Under the pieces are notes generated by a model. It saw only the letters and a program-made list of their open reading frames with translations, was not told the DNA's origin and did no database searches. A DNA stretch of 64,000 bases, from positions 62,001 through 126,000 of the forward strand of contig JAAOZI010000003.1 of NCBI GenBank assembly GCA_011605865.1. Reading direction: 5' to 3'. Numbering within the stretch: position 1 is the stretch's first letter; every line of letters begins with the position of its first letter. A program made the position numbers and the translations under genes. The stretch comes from Archaeoglobales archaeon. GTDB lineage: Archaea > Halobacteriota > Archaeoglobi > Archaeoglobales > Archaeoglobaceae. Below, piece after piece: positions 17,545 through 27,594 of the stretch.

Positions 17545-18500
17545 ACTACACCACCCAGCCATAGGAGTATAAATATGGTGAAAGACGTTATGGCCCCTAT
17601 TGAGACAGCTATAAGCGGTTTTAGACCGACTCTGTATATTTCCTTTAGATCGACAGTCATTCCAATTCCCGCGAGTGTTGAAGCAAATAAGGTGGCTGAG
17701 AATATTCTGAGAAATTCGGCGGTTCCGAAATAGGAGCCGAGAAAAGCTGTTGTAAGAAAAGCCACTATAAACCAAGGAACATAAAACCTTTTTTCGGAAT
17801 ATATAAAAGATATCAAAAAAGCTACGACTGCAATCATTGCAATTCTGATGGATTTTATGCTTAAGGCCTTTTCAACTTCCTCGTTTCCAAAAACAGAGGA
17901 TGATATTTTAACAAGCCCTGTTTGGGGCAAAGTAGAGCCAGCTAGAAGGTATAATTTTTCAGGAAACAGGAGCTTTGCAATTACTGGGTAAAAAACTGTG
18001 CATATCAATCCTACCACTGTTATCGCAATTATTGCACTAGAAAACTCGTATTTTTTTGGTTTCATTATCGAGGAAATGATTGCGATTGCCGAGAGTCCAC
18101 AGATACCACTCCCGCATGATAAGAGTATTGAGAGATCCCTGGTGTTTCCGAGCTTTAGTGAAGATATGTAAACGGATAGGAATATTGTCAGGCTTATTGC
18201 AATTGTAATTAATATTTTTTCGGGATTTATGCTAAGCGTTGGAGTGTAAATGTTGAATCCGTACAGTGCAATTGCAATAGGCAGCATTATCTTCAGAATC
18301 CGGTTTACGCAATGCCTTTCTTCATTGCCCATAAAGTGTCCCAAAACAATTCCCAGAAAGAAAGCTATGAAAAGGGCATCAAGTCCGCTGTCTATAGTGT
18401 TTACGGCAAATCCAATCGCGCCCAACATTATTAAGAGTGCTAGTATTTTTATGTCATTTTTTGCGTATGTGAATTTTTTGACGTCAATTTCAAATCTCAC
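17541..18500 (-). CDS. YeiH-type putative anion exporter, short form (UPF0324)
   Basis: A 319-residue integral membrane protein with about ten predicted transmembrane segments, of the family-typical length. Motifs are FLGIVLGHFMG, KIMLPIAIALYGFNIY, LLSCGSGICGLSAIAIISS, TLPQTGLVKISS and the C-terminal LAGIGMTVDLKEIYRVGLKPL. Its start appears to be GTG at 18500, with an A/T-rich TATA-like TTTTTTAAATTC upstream. It is translationally coupled to the PAS-DUF835-HTH gene. It is a diverged paralogue of the 497-residue protein downstream; the substrate is unknown. Confidence 0.85.
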   Translation of the reverse strand: MRFEIDVKKFTYAKNDIKILALLIMLGAIGFAVNTIDSGLDALFIAFFLGIVLGHFMGNEERHCVNRILKIMLPIAIALYGFNIYTPTLSINPEKILITIAISLTIFLSVYISSLKLGNTRDLSILLSCGSGICGLSAIAIISSIMKPKKYEFSSAIIAITVVGLICTVFYPVIAKLLFPEKLYLLAGSTLPQTGLVKISSSVFGNEEVEKALSIKSIRIAMIAVVAFLISFIYSEKRFYVPWFIVAFLTTAFLGSYFGTAEFLRIFSATLFASTLAGIGMTVDLKEIYRVGLKPLIAVSIGAITSFTIFILLWLGGVV

Positions 18501-18551
18501 AATAAATGTTTATTTCAGAATTTAAAAAACTGTTGATAAACGCTCTGCAAC

Positions 18552-19115
18552 TCACTCTGTTATTTTGAAGCTCGCATTTAGATACATAAATGGTGTATCC
18601 AGCAACGCTATGACGAACTTCATCGCATATGAGGTTATGAATATGTCGAATATCCCCTTCCATCCAAGTGTTGCAAGAAATTCGGGATTGAAGACGACAA
18701 AGAATAGGAGAGTGAATGTTACATTGTCTATAAACTGCGAGACCATCGTTGAAGCGTTGTTTCTTAACCATAGAAATTTACCTTTTGTTCTGCGTCTCCA
18801 CATCTCAAAGGCCCAAACGTCGTGCAGCTGCGAGATAATATAGGCAGTTAAGCTCGCAACCATCGCTGATGGCATGAACTGAAAAACCATCGCCATTGCC
18901 CCGCTTACGAAATCGCTTTCGTGCGGTTTGAATAGTAGGGTTATTTGCATTATTATTGTTGCAAAAACCATTGCAAAGAAGCCTATGAGCACGGCTTTTT
19001 TTGCCTCTTTAACACCATGTTTCTCTGCCAGAATATCGGTAACGAGGAATGTTGAACCGTAGATGACGTTGCCCATTGCTGTTACTAGGCCAAAGACCAG
19101 AATCTCGTTCAGCAT
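18552..19115 (-). CDS. Queuosine-precursor transporter family protein (YhhQ/VUT)
   Basis: A 187-residue protein with about five or six membrane segments of the YhhQ (COG1738) family, which takes up 7-deazaguanine precursors such as preQ0; in archaea these feed archaeosine synthesis. Family features are [57 protein letters not shown] and QFIDNVTF (each read in parts). It overlaps the end of valS by 7 nt and is probably expressed with it, which would couple two tRNA-related functions. Confidence 0.9.
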   Translation of the reverse strand: MLNEILVFGLVTAMGNVIYGSTFLVTDILAEKHGVKEAKKAVLIGFFAMVFATIIMQITLLFKPHESDFVSGAMAMVFQFMPSAMVASLTAYIISQLHDVWAFEMWRRRTKGKFLWLRNNASTMVSQFIDNVTFTLLFFVVFNPEFLATLGWKGIFDIFITSYAMKFVIALLDTPFMYLNASFKITE

Positions 19116-21664
19116 AGCACGAAGACAACACTATTCTCGGTATTTATTATTTCAGCTTCAGCCCCTTCGACAAACCTTTTAACTTCGAAATCGAACCATT
19201 CTGGCATGAGCGTGATTTTATCACCGCCAATTTCAACTTCCAATCCCTCTTTCTGAAGTCTTAGCTTCTGATCGTTGCTTAAAGACTCCACTATTTTTGA
19301 CACTTCCTTCGCTCTCTCTTTGAGCATCGGTCCAATTATTGCAAATTTTGGTTTTACTTTTACGACTTCTTCCCTTATCTCTGGGCTTTCCGCTGTGATT
19401 TCAACCTTGGAATTCGTCGCAAAGCTCAGATCGAGGGGATCTATCTTAAGGTTCGTGTAGATTATTACCTTTTTCAGGGGTGCATTCAGAGCCATTCCCC
19501 TGTCATGTTTGAGCTTTCTGATGGCAGAGAGTATTTCTTTCATCTCCTCTCCAGCTCTCTCAGCTTCATCATCGATGAATTTGCTCTCAACTGTTGGATA
19601 ACTTTGCAGATGAATGCTGCCGTTCCTGAATTTGCTCCAAATCTCTTCCGTAATAAAAGGCGTTATTGGTGCGAGAAGTCTCAGTATTCTATCTAGAGCG
19701 TATTCCAGTGTGAATTTCGCTGATGCTGCTTCTTTACCCGAGTATAGCCTTCCTTTGACTAACTCTATGTAGTTGTCTGCTAGATCGTACCATACGAAAG
19801 TTCTTATTGCTTTTAGGGCTTCATCAAATCTGTATTTTTCCATGCTCTCTCTTACGAAGGCTATCAGCTTGTTCAGCTTCGAGAGAATCCATCTGTCCGC
19901 AACCCTAAGATTTTCAGCACTGCCGTTCCCTATGTGCATCAGTGCAAATCTTGCAACGCTCCATAGCTTTTGTTGGAATCTGCTCGATGCAACTACCTCC
20001 CTCCAGCTGAAAATGAGGTCTTCCCCAATTACTCCGCTTGCAGCCCATTGCCTTAACGCATCAGCTCCGTATTTCTCAACAACTTCTTCTGGGCTGATGA
20101 CGTTTCCAATGCTCTTGCTCATCTTTCTACCATCTTCTCCGAAAACGATGCCGTTTATTACTATCTCTCTCCATGGAATCTCGTTTACCAGTGCGATTGA
20201 ACGGAGAATTGTGTAGAAGGCCCAGGTTCTTATTATATCGTGTCCCTGTGGCCGGAGGGAAACGGGATATTCCTTCAGTTCTGGCCAGCCAGCTATGAAG
20301 AGAGGCGTTATGCTTGAATCCATCCATGTGTCTAAAACATCTTTTTCTCCTTCGAATTCGTCGCTTCCGCATTCGCATCTTTTCCTCGGCTTATCTTTTG
20401 TTGGATCTACGGGTAGCCAATCCTCTTCTGCAACTATTATTCTTTCACAGTTTTTACAGTACCATGCGGGAATGGGGGTAGCGAATATTCTCTGCCTACT
20501 TATTACCCAGTCCCATTCCATTGCTTCAACCCAGTTCTTCAGCCTCTCGAACATGTATTCCGGAACCCATTTTATCTTTGCGGCCATTTCCAGTATCCTT
20601 TCCTTGTCGACTTTAACAAACCATTGCTCGGCTGGAAATATCTCTACAGGAGTTTTGCATCTCCAGCAAACACCAACATTGTGTTCTATCTCCACACGCT
20701 TCAGCAACCTCCCCTCTTTCCTGAAATCCTCGATTATTTTCTCCCTCGCCTCTCTTATCTTCAAACCTTTGTATTTCCCAGCGAGTTCATTCAGAGTCCC
20801 GTCTCTGTTAATTACCACTCTTAAATCGAGCTCGTGCTTCTTCCACCACTTTACATCTTGTCTATCTCCAAAGGTGCAGATCATCACAATTCCGGTACCG
20901 AAGCTTGGGTCTACCGCTTCGTCGGCGATTATTTCGACTTCCTGCTCCGATATCGGTACTTTTACTTTTTTCCCGATCAAGTTCGCGTTTCTTTCGTCTT
21001 TAGGATTAACAGCCAAAGCAACGCATGCTGGAATCAGTTCGGGACGAGTTGTTGCGATTACAACGTCATCCGAGAACTTTATGAAGTTCAAACTTGTTTT
21101 CTCTTTTCGATACTCAATTTCCGCAAGTGCAATTGTTGTCTCGCATCTGGGACAGATGATAACGGGATGGTAATCTCGGTAAATTAACCCTTTTTTGAAC
21201 ATTCTCACAAAGGACAGCTGAGTTTTGGAGTAGTATTCTGGGTACATCGTAATGTACTCCTTGCTCCAGTCTATGCTGAATCCCAGTCTTTTCGCTGTAG
21301 CCTTCATTTTTCTTATGTTCTCTTCAGTGAATTTTATGCAGAGCTCCCGGAATTTTTCTCTGTCTATCTCGTTCTTTTTTATTCCATACTTTTCCTCAAC
21401 CTTAACTTCTGTCGGCAATCCGTGGCAATCCCAGCCTTGAGGAAACATGACTTCATAGCCGTTCATTCTCTTGTAGCGCGCTATAAAATCGATTATACAC
21501 CAGTTTAGCGCATGGCCTATGTGAAATGAGCCCGTAGGATATGGTGGTGGTGTGTCGATGATGTAATGCGGTTTCTTTGAGTTCCAGTCAAAATAGTACA
21601 TCTTTTCATCCCACTGCTTTAGCCATTTTTCTTCTATTTCGATGCTTTTGCACTCTTTTTCCAT
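19109..21664 (-). CDS. valS: Valyl-tRNA synthetase
   Basis: Class I synthetase charging tRNA-Val, 851 residues. Motifs: [16 protein letters not shown] (HIGH region), [15 protein letters not shown], editing-domain [17 protein letters not shown], a CXXC pair (CENCERIIV-like CKNCERII and [10 protein letters not shown]), and [27 protein letters not shown] (read in parts). The start [18 protein letters not shown] at 21664 matches the family; a longer frame to 21724 would begin at or before the likely transcription start, since a TTTATAAAG box lies only about 15 nt ahead of it. Confidence 0.95.
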   Translation of the reverse strand: MEKECKSIEIEEKWLKQWDEKMYYFDWNSKKPHYIIDTPPPYPTGSFHIGHALNWCIIDFIARYKRMNGYEVMFPQGWDCHGLPTEVKVEEKYGIKKNEIDREKFRELCIKFTEENIRKMKATAKRLGFSIDWSKEYITMYPEYYSKTQLSFVRMFKKGLIYRDYHPVIICPRCETTIALAEIEYRKEKTSLNFIKFSDDVVIATTRPELIPACVALAVNPKDERNANLIGKKVKVPISEQEVEIIADEAVDPSFGTGIVMICTFGDRQDVKWWKKHELDLRVVINRDGTLNELAGKYKGLKIREAREKIIEDFRKEGRLLKRVEIEHNVGVCWRCKTPVEIFPAEQWFVKVDKERILEMAAKIKWVPEYMFERLKNWVEAMEWDWVISRQRIFATPIPAWYCKNCERIIVAEEDWLPVDPTKDKPRKRCECGSDEFEGEKDVLDTWMDSSITPLFIAGWPELKEYPVSLRPQGHDIIRTWAFYTILRSIALVNEIPWREIVINGIVFGEDGRKMSKSIGNVISPEEVVEKYGADALRQWAASGVIGEDLIFSWREVVASSRFQQKLWSVARFALMHIGNGSAENLRVADRWILSKLNKLIAFVRESMEKYRFDEALKAIRTFVWYDLADNYIELVKGRLYSGKEAASAKFTLEYALDRILRLLAPITPFITEEIWSKFRNGSIHLQSYPTVESKFIDDEAERAGEEMKEILSAIRKLKHDRGMALNAPLKKVIIYTNLKIDPLDLSFATNSKVEITAESPEIREEVVKVKPKFAIIGPMLKERAKEVSKIVESLSNDQKLRLQKEGLEVEIGGDKITLMPEWFDFEVKRFVEGAEAEIINTENSVVFVLC

Positions 21665-21734
21665 GCCCTTGCATATATTCTGTGAATATATCTTTTGCCC
21701 GCGATTGGGGTATAGAAACTTCATTCTAGCGTAA

Positions 21735-21905
21735 CTTTATAAACTAACTTTAATTTATTTTCAAGCTGTTCCGATATGTGGGAAAGCTAAGCCCGAATGT
21801 GTACATATTGATAAAGATGTATGTGGAGCATCCATTCATCCGAAAACTCCCCCCATGAAATTGGAAAGGGATGAAAAAGCTGGACTGGGACTGTTGATTA
21901 CTTGA
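21735..21905 (+). other. Open stretch without start codon, probable gene fragment
   Basis: Between the divergent valS and Agl23-like genes, one plus frame is open for 56 codons up to a TGA at 21903-21905. It reads like protein (AVPICGKAKPECVHIDKDVCG, then PKTPPMKLERDEKAG) with three cysteines, but has no start codon near its beginning. It may be a decayed fragment of a larger gene. No family is recognised. The rest of 21906-21984 is A/T-rich promoter sequence. Confidence 0.3.
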
Positions 21906-21984
21906 GAGAATTTTTATTTTTAAAAAATTTTAACTTAACTTTTTGGAGCCTCTAAATCCAAAAAATTTTAAAACCCCCAAATCC

Positions 21985-23373
21985 ATGGCTTTTGTGAAAA
22001 AAGTGGCTATTGTGCTGATCTTCATAGCAATTCTCACAAGACTGGCCTTTCTAGATCTCCGGCCTATGGATCACGATGAAAGCGTGCATGCATGGATCTC
22101 TTTGAAAAACGTCGTCGAAAACCCTAGCTACAGGTATGATCCAGCCTTTCACGGCCCCTTTATTTATTTCATAATTTCCACTTCTTTCATGTTGTTTGGT
22201 GACAGCGACTTTTCTGCAAGACTTCCAGTTGCGCTTTTCAGCATTCTTGGAATTTATTTTGCGCTTAAATTTGAAAGATGGTATGGAAAGTCTGCATACA
22301 TTTTGGGCATTTTCATGTTAATTTCTCCCTCAATCCTTTACTATTCCCGATATGCTAGGGATGATGTTGTGGTGGTATCCTCATTCTTGGCATTCGCTTA
22401 CTTTTATTTTTTATATAAGGAAGACACAAAGCTTAAAAACGCGCTCATGGCGAGTCTTTTCCTCGCTATAATCTTCACTTCTAAGGAGAATTGGACGCAG
22501 TATTTTGCAGTTTTTCTGGCATCCGTTTTGCTATACAGACTTTTGCGGAGAGATTTTAGTTTTGACAGGAATTTTATTCCTTCTGCGGTTTTGTTCATCT
22601 TTTTCTCGTCATTCCTTTACTCTTCAGCCTTTGCCTATGTAATTCACTTTAAATGGCCAGAAGTGATGTTCAGTTTCGATTGGATAGCGAGATTCTTTGA
22701 GAAGTCTTTACCCTACTGGCTCTCTCAGGGTGTCAGCTCACCACACGAGAAACCAATTTATTATTACTCCAACATTCTCCTTAGATACGAATTTCTCCCA
22801 ATTGCTTTTGCTGTTGCAGCAGTCAGAAAGAAGAACCTCGGTTTTCACGAAATATTTGCAATCTGCTGGCTGGTTTTGGCATTTTTATTTTACCATGCAA
22901 TGGCTTACAAAACGCCTTGGCTTGTAGTTCATCTTGCAACTCCGCTTTGCTTTTTTGGAATGGTTTTTATGAGAAAAGAGATATTAGAAAAAAAGGAGAT
23001 AAAAGCTGTACTCGCGATCGGCATTGTTGCGACTTCAGTTGTGTCCGTCCATGTTGTCTACTTCGATTACGACAATGTCGGTCAACCTCTTATATATGTT
23101 CAAACCCAGAGAGGGGCGATAGAGATGGCTGAAAAGATAAAAGATCTGCTCAATCATGGATACAGAGTTGCAGTTTATGCCGCCGATGGTCATTACTGGC
23201 CGCTTCCTTGGATTCTGAGGAACGAAAATGTTTTCTTTACAACTCAGTGTCCTCAGGGTTACGAATATGTTTTTGCAGTTTACAGGGATTACCAATGCCT
23301 TCAGGGATACGAAATAGTTGCGAAATACGAGCTAAGGAAATACTGGGATTTTTATGAGCTGAAGAAATTATGA
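21985..23373 (+). CDS. Agl23-like membrane protein (TIGR03663, PMT/ArnT-type fold)
   Basis: A 462-residue multi-span membrane protein of the TIGR03663 family (also called flippase activity-associated protein Agl23), related to dolichyl-phosphate mannosyltransferases and ArnT, thought to act in lipid-linked glycan handling. The N-terminal pattern RLAFLDLRPMDHDESVHAWIS contains the acidic DHDE motif of the fold; HGPFIYFIIS and YYSRYARDDV are further hallmarks; a soluble C-terminal domain follows. An in-frame TTG at 21943 would add 14 residues; ATG at 21985 gives the common N-terminus. The next gene overlaps by ATGA. The many N-glycosylation sequons on nearby surface proteins fit this role. Confidence 0.85.
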   Translation: MAFVKKVAIVLIFIAILTRLAFLDLRPMDHDESVHAWISLKNVVENPSYRYDPAFHGPFIYFIISTSFMLFGDSDFSARLPVALFSILGIYFALKFERWYGKSAYILGIFMLISPSILYYSRYARDDVVVVSSFLAFAYFYFLYKEDTKLKNALMASLFLAIIFTSKENWTQYFAVFLASVLLYRLLRRDFSFDRNFIPSAVLFIFFSSFLYSSAFAYVIHFKWPEVMFSFDWIARFFEKSLPYWLSQGVSSPHEKPIYYYSNILLRYEFLPIAFAVAAVRKKNLGFHEIFAICWLVLAFLFYHAMAYKTPWLVVHLATPLCFFGMVFMRKEILEKKEIKAVLAIGIVATSVVSVHVVYFDYDNVGQPLIYVQTQRGAIEMAEKIKDLLNHGYRVAVYAADGHYWPLPWILRNENVFFTTQCPQGYEYVFAVYRDYQCLQGYEIVAKYELRKYWDFYELKKL

Positions 23374-23960
23374 TATTTAAAGTTGGAGGAAGCGTCGCTG
23401 GAGAGTTGGGAATAGTATTCGAGGCCTTGGAAATTCTTGATGAAGCGAAAGTAATTCCAGGAGGATGGATTTTTGCGGACATTGTCGAAAAATTGAAGCT
23501 GAATGATGAAATCTCCCATTGGATGGCAATTCTTTCCATGCATCTTTACGGCTACTACATGCTGGGCTACACCAAAAGTTTTGCGCTCCTTGAGCCAGAA
23601 AACTTCGAGGAAATCAAAGAAAGGGGAAGGTTTATAGTACTCCCCTACAGAATCCTTAAAAAATATGACGAGCTGCCGCATTCTTGGGAGGTTACTTCTG
23701 ACTCGATTGCCGTATGGCTTGCCGGGAAAATTGGGGAAAAGATGGTTGTCAAGGTAAACGCAGCGGGCGGTGTAATAAGGGGTGGCAGAATAGTTGAACT
23801 TGCGAGTTCTGAGGAAGCTGTAAGGGCCGGAATTATCGATAGCTATACGCCGATACTTATGAAAAATCATGGTATAGATCTCTTTATTTGCTCGCCAAAG
23901 GAGCTAAAAAATTATATATTGGGAGGGAAAGCACTGGGAACATTCATAAGAGGTGATTAG
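23370..23960 (+). CDS. mfnE: Amino-acid-kinase-family protein, probable MfnE-type kinase
   Basis: A 196-residue amino acid kinase fold protein beginning IFKVGGSV (the phosphate-binding K-GGS loop) with PGGWIFAD and a C-terminal MKNHGIDLFICSP region. The best match by eye is MfnE, which phosphorylates 5-(aminomethyl)furan-3-yl methyl phosphate in methanofuran biosynthesis; that agrees with the methanofuran-dependent Ftr in this window. It overlaps the Agl23-like gene by 4 nt. Other small amino acid kinases cannot be excluded. Confidence 0.7.
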   Translation: MIFKVGGSVAGELGIVFEALEILDEAKVIPGGWIFADIVEKLKLNDEISHWMAILSMHLYGYYMLGYTKSFALLEPENFEEIKERGRFIVLPYRILKKYDELPHSWEVTSDSIAVWLAGKIGEKMVVKVNAAGGVIRGGRIVELASSEEAVRAGIIDSYTPILMKNHGIDLFICSPKELKNYILGGKALGTFIRGD

Positions 23961-24119
23961 ATGGTAATCGCAAGATGCATAAGCTGCGGGGCCGTGCTGA
24001 TGGGCACAGAATATGTTTCATTTCCATGTCCGAACTGTGGGGAGAGAATCTATCGTTGCAAGAAGTGCAGAAGATTATCGAACAAGTATCGGTGCTCCTG
24101 TGGTTTCATCGGACCGTGA
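23961..24119 (+). CDS. Small double zinc-ribbon protein (DUF1610/HVO_2753 type)
   Basis: A 52-residue protein with four cysteine pairs: CISCG, CPNCGE, CKKC and CSCG, giving two zinc sites ([12 protein letters not shown] ... [19 protein letters not shown] ... [11 protein letters not shown]). It belongs to the archaeal zinc-ribbon family placed next to aEF1B in many genomes and predicted to act in translation. It starts directly at the stop of the previous gene (AGGTGATTAG ATG, with the Shine-Dalgarno inside that gene) and is followed 11 nt later by aEF1B. Confidence 0.88.
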   Translation: MVIARCISCGAVLMGTEYVSFPCPNCGERIYRCKKCRRLSNKYRCSCGFIGP

Positions 24120-24130
24120 GGTGGAGGAGA

Positions 24131-24397
24131 ATGGGGAGAGTTTTCGTTAAACTCAGGGTAATGCCGAGCGATGTTGACGTCGATCTAAACAGGGTGAAAG
24201 ATGAGATTGCAAGGATAAAGATTTCGGATGTCGAAATCAAAGACATGGCAATAAAGCCGATAGCCTTTGGACTGAAGGCAATAGCTGTTCTTGCGGTAAT
24301 GTCGGATGCTGAGGGTGTGGTTGACTCTTTCATCGCTGAAATTGGAAAGATCGAGGGAGTAGAGAGCGTGGAAGTTGAGGATATGGAGTTACTATGA
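24131..24397 (+). CDS. ef1b: Elongation factor 1-beta (aEF1B)
   Basis: The 88-residue guanine-nucleotide exchange factor for aEF1A. The sequence VFVKLRVMPSDVDVDLNRVKDEI, IKPIAFGLKAIAVLAVMSD (read in parts) and the ending GVESVEVEDMELL are typical. The start is ATG 24131, preceded by GGAGGAG; a longer frame upstream would overlap the zinc-ribbon gene. The stop overlaps the next gene by 4 nt. aEF1A, its partner, is encoded one gene downstream. Confidence 0.95.
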   Translation: MGRVFVKLRVMPSDVDVDLNRVKDEIARIKISDVEIKDMAIKPIAFGLKAIAVLAVMSDAEGVVDSFIAEIGKIEGVESVEVEDMELL

Positions 24398-25020
24398 AGC
24401 TAATTCGTATCGTTGCCCCTCCGCTAGCTGCGAACTGCTATCTGATAATTGACGAAAAGAGGGCAATAATAGACGTTGGAGGGGATCCGGAGTTTATAAT
24501 AAGGGCGATAAGAAAATACATGGATCCAAAGGAGCTAGAATACGTTTTTCTGACGCATTCTCACTACGATCACGCGTCTGCAGCGGGCTTTTTCAAGGGC
24601 ATTGCGAAAATTGCGATACATGAAGATGAGCTAAATCTCATGAAAATGCAGAGCTTTGCATCGGTTTTCGGTTTAAGATTCAAGCCTTTTGATCCGGATA
24701 TTGTTCTGAAGGGCGGCGAAAAATTTGAGCTTGGGGAAACAGTGCTTGAGGTTATTCACACTCCCGGTCACTCTCCTGGCAGTGTATGCTTTTACGAGCC
24801 GAATAAGAAATGGCTTTTTAGTGGGGACACGGTTTTTGCCTACGGAAGCTTTGGTAGGTACGATTTGCCTGGGGGTAATGCGCTGGAGCTCCTGAAATCG
24901 CTGGAAATGCTCTCGAAACTTGACGTCGAGAACCTTTATCCCGGGCATGAGGATGTGGTTGAGGGGAATGCAAGGGAAAGCATTCTTGAATCGTTAAGAA
25001 TAGCAAAAATGTTCATCTAG
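24394..25020 (+). CDS. MBL-fold metallo-hydrolase (glyoxalase II-like)
   Basis: A 208-residue metallo-beta-lactamase-fold hydrolase. The metal ligands are visible: HSHYDH near residue 52, the histidine in VIHTPGHSPGSVCFY, the aspartate in LFSGDTVFAYGSFGR and a final PGHEDV. These match the glyoxalase II / hydroxyacylglutathione hydrolase subgroup, but the substrate is unknown in this organism. It overlaps aEF1B by ATGA, so it is part of the same operon. Confidence 0.9.
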   Translation: MKLIRIVAPPLAANCYLIIDEKRAIIDVGGDPEFIIRAIRKYMDPKELEYVFLTHSHYDHASAAGFFKGIAKIAIHEDELNLMKMQSFASVFGLRFKPFDPDIVLKGGEKFELGETVLEVIHTPGHSPGSVCFYEPNKKWLFSGDTVFAYGSFGRYDLPGGNALELLKSLEMLSKLDVENLYPGHEDVVEGNARESILESLRIAKMFI

Positions 25021-25075
25021 TGAAAGATTTATATGCACTTCTTAGAGTTGTTTGTATCAAAAAAGGGGTGGTAAT

Positions 25076-26347
25076 ATGCCTAAGGAAAAGGAACACATCA
25101 ACGTTGCCTTTATAGGGCACGTGGATCATGGGAAGAGCACAACAATTGGAAGACTGCTTTATGAAGTTGGAGAAATCCCGGAACATATTATAGAAAAGTA
25201 CAGAAAAGAGGCTCAGGAGAAAGGTAAGGCAACCTTTGAGTTTGCATGGGTAATGGACAGACTGAAAGAGGAGAGAGAAAGAGGATTAACTATAGACGTC
25301 GCTCACAGAAAATTCCAGACAGATAAGTACTACATCACAATTGTCGACTGCCCTGGACACAGGGACTTCATAAAGAACATGATTACAGGCGCTTCGCAGG
25401 CTGATGCGGCTGTATTGGTAATGGATGTAGTCGAAAAAGTTCAGCCGCAGACAAGGGAGCACATATTCCTTGCAAGAACACTAGGAATAAACCAGCTGAT
25501 AGTTCTAATAAACAAGATGGACAGGGTGAATTATGACAAAAAGGAATATGAAGCGGCAAAGGAGGCGCTATCGAAGCTTTTGAAGGGTGTTGGTTACAAA
25601 GTTGAGGAAATACCCTTCATCCCAGTATCGGCTTATTATGGAGAGAACATAACCAAGAAGAGCCAGAAGATGCCTTGGTACAACGGGCCAACTCTGCTTG
25701 AGGCATTTAATTTGCTTAAACCTCCTCAGAAACTTGTAGACAAACCGCTCAGAATCCCGATTCAGGATGTTTACTCCATAAGCGGTGTTGGAACCGTGCC
25801 CGTTGGAAGGGTAGAAAGCGGAGTTCTCAAAGTTGGAGACAAGGTTGTCTTCGAACCAGCCGGTGTCAGCGGTGAGGTTAAGAGCATAGAGATGCACCAC
25901 GAACCAATTCCAGAAGCCTATCCGGGAGATAACATAGGCTTTAACGTGAGGGGTGTGGCGAAGAAGGATCTCAAGAGGGGAGATGTTGCAGGACATCCGA
26001 CCAATCCTCCAACAGTCGTGAAGGATTTCACAGCGCAGATAGTCGTTCTGCAGCATCCAACAGCAATTGCAGTTGGCTATACTCCAGTTATCCATGCACA
26101 CACAGCTCAGGTGGCTTGTAAATTTGTTCAGCTGATAAAGAAAATAGATCCAAGGACCGGACAGGTTAAGGAAGAAAATCCGCAGTTCCTGAAGACCGGC
26201 GATGCTGCAATAGTAAAGCTGGAACCCACAAAGCCAATGGTTGTTGAGAGGGTCAGAGACATCCCGCCCTTGGGCAGGTTTGCGATTAGGGACATGGGAA
26301 TGACAATCGGTGCCGGAATGGTTCTTGAGGTAACTCCTAAGAAGTAA
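25076..26347 (+). CDS. tuf: Elongation factor 1-alpha (aEF1A)
   Basis: The GTPase that delivers aminoacyl-tRNA to the ribosome, 423 residues. G-motifs: GHVDHGKST (G1), the switch-[18 protein letters not shown] (G3), NKMDRV (G4) and SAYYG (G5), followed by the two beta-barrel domains. The ATG at 25076 is supported by the GGGGTGG Shine-Dalgarno and by a TTTATATGC TATA box about 45 nt upstream. uS10 follows 26 nt later. Confidence 0.98.
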   Translation: MPKEKEHINVAFIGHVDHGKSTTIGRLLYEVGEIPEHIIEKYRKEAQEKGKATFEFAWVMDRLKEERERGLTIDVAHRKFQTDKYYITIVDCPGHRDFIKNMITGASQADAAVLVMDVVEKVQPQTREHIFLARTLGINQLIVLINKMDRVNYDKKEYEAAKEALSKLLKGVGYKVEEIPFIPVSAYYGENITKKSQKMPWYNGPTLLEAFNLLKPPQKLVDKPLRIPIQDVYSISGVGTVPVGRVESGVLKVGDKVVFEPAGVSGEVKSIEMHHEPIPEAYPGDNIGFNVRGVAKKDLKRGDVAGHPTNPPTVVKDFTAQIVVLQHPTAIAVGYTPVIHAHTAQVACKFVQLIKKIDPRTGQVKEENPQFLKTGDAAIVKLEPTKPMVVERVRDIPPLGRFAIRDMGMTIGAGMVLEVTPKK

Positions 26348-26373
26348 TTTCTATCTATTTTTTTGGTGGTTTT

Positions 26374-26694
26374 ATGGCTATAAAAGGGCCAAAGGCGAGG
26401 ATAAAACTTTCGAGCCTGAATCCGGCTGATTTGGACAGGATATGCAATCAGATAAAGGAGATCGCAATGAAAACGGGTGTTGAAATAAGCGGACCAATTC
26501 CGTTGCCAACAAAGAGGCTCGTCGTTCCCGTAAGGAAATCCCCGGATGGAGAGGGTAGCAATACTTGGGATCACTGGGAGATGAGGATACACAAGAGGTT
26601 AATCGACATAGCAGCAGACGAAAGAACTCTGAGACAGATAATGAGAATCCAGGTGCCGAGAGATGTGAACATAGAGATAGTTCTTGAATCCTGA
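26374..26694 (+). CDS. rps10: Small ribosomal subunit protein uS10
   Basis: A 106-residue uS10 of the 30S subunit. It contains [42 protein letters not shown] and the family signature [12 protein letters not shown]. It follows aEF1A in the usual archaeal tuf-rps10 pair and is preceded by GGTGG; its last base starts the rnz gene (TGATG overlap). Confidence 0.97.
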   Translation: MAIKGPKARIKLSSLNPADLDRICNQIKEIAMKTGVEISGPIPLPTKRLVVPVRKSPDGEGSNTWDHWEMRIHKRLIDIAADERTLRQIMRIQVPRDVNIEIVLES

Positions 26695-27590
26695 TGCTTA
26701 AAATAGTTTTTCTCGGAACGGCTGGTACTGTTCCTTCAGTAGATAGAAATACTTCTGCTGTTTTTGTTCAATATTCTGGTTATAGATTCCTTTTCGATTG
26801 CGGCGAAGGTGCGCAAAGACAGATGATGATAGCAAGACTTGGCTTTAGGAATCTCGATCACATCTTCATCACTCACATGCACACGGATCATTTTATCGGA
26901 ATTTTTGGTCTGATCGAAACACTTTCGTTGAATGGCAGAAAGAAGGATCTGAATTTTTATACGCCAAAACCAGACATCCTCAAGGCCCTTTTCGAAATAT
27001 TTGGCTATGAAAATCTGGACTTTGAGCTTAAAGTTAAAAAAGTCTCTGACGGGGATGAAGTCGATTTCTCGGATTTTAAAGTAGTTGCATTCGAAACCGA
27101 GCACATAGTTGAGAGCGTTGGCTATGCGCTGATCGAAAGGGATAGCAGAAAGTTCGATCGAGAAAAGGCTTTATCCCTTGGAATCCCCCCGGGACCCATT
27201 TATGCTAGGCTGAAGAGGGGAGAAACTATTGTCTGGCAGGGGAAACTAGTTACACCTGAAATGGTTCTGGGGGAAATAAGGAAGGGGCGGAAGATTGTGT
27301 ATACCGGAGATACTAGGCCGTGCGAAAAAACAGTTGAAATCTCGAGGGATGCAGATTTACTGATACATGATGCTGCTTTCAGCGAGGAATTAAAGGACTG
27401 GGCAGTTGAAAGCGGGCATTCGACTGCTAAGGAAGCTGCAGAAGTTGCTCGGAAAGCCAATGTAAAGAAACTTGTGCTAACGCACATAAGTGCGAGGTAT
27501 TCAAAGAATCCCGAAATGCTGCTCGAAGAAGCTAGACCTATTTTTGAAAATGTCGAACTAGCCCGAGATTTTCTGGAGCTAAGGGTCTAA
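26694..27590 (+). CDS. rnz: Ribonuclease Z
   Basis: tRNA 3' processing endonuclease, 298 residues of the short RNase Z form. Signature: the N-terminal FLGTAGTVPSVDRNTSA, the zinc motif FITHMHTDHFIG (HxHxDH), the PGPIYARLKRGE segment, VYTGDTRPC, ESGHSTAKEAA and LTHISARY with the later histidine ligands. It overlaps rps10 by one base, so it is expressed with translation genes. It would process the four CCA-less tRNAs in this window. Confidence 0.95.
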   Translation: MLKIVFLGTAGTVPSVDRNTSAVFVQYSGYRFLFDCGEGAQRQMMIARLGFRNLDHIFITHMHTDHFIGIFGLIETLSLNGRKKDLNFYTPKPDILKALFEIFGYENLDFELKVKKVSDGDEVDFSDFKVVAFETEHIVESVGYALIERDSRKFDREKALSLGIPPGPIYARLKRGETIVWQGKLVTPEMVLGEIRKGRKIVYTGDTRPCEKTVEISRDADLLIHDAAFSEELKDWAVESGHSTAKEAAEVARKANVKKLVLTHISARYSKNPEMLLEEARPIFENVELARDFLELRV

Positions 27591-27594
27591 AAAA

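Noticed and set aside
17545-17775. 77-residue N-terminal extension of the PAS-DUF835-HTH protein
   Set aside because: It overlaps the coding end of the YeiH gene; the ATGA overlap at 17541-17544 gives the natural start immediately before the first membrane segment.
20295-21173. Long plus-strand frame of 292 codons opposite valS
   Set aside because: It is the antisense shadow of a strongly conserved synthetase gene; composition is Ser/Leu-rich without motifs, and there is no promoter or ribosome-binding site.
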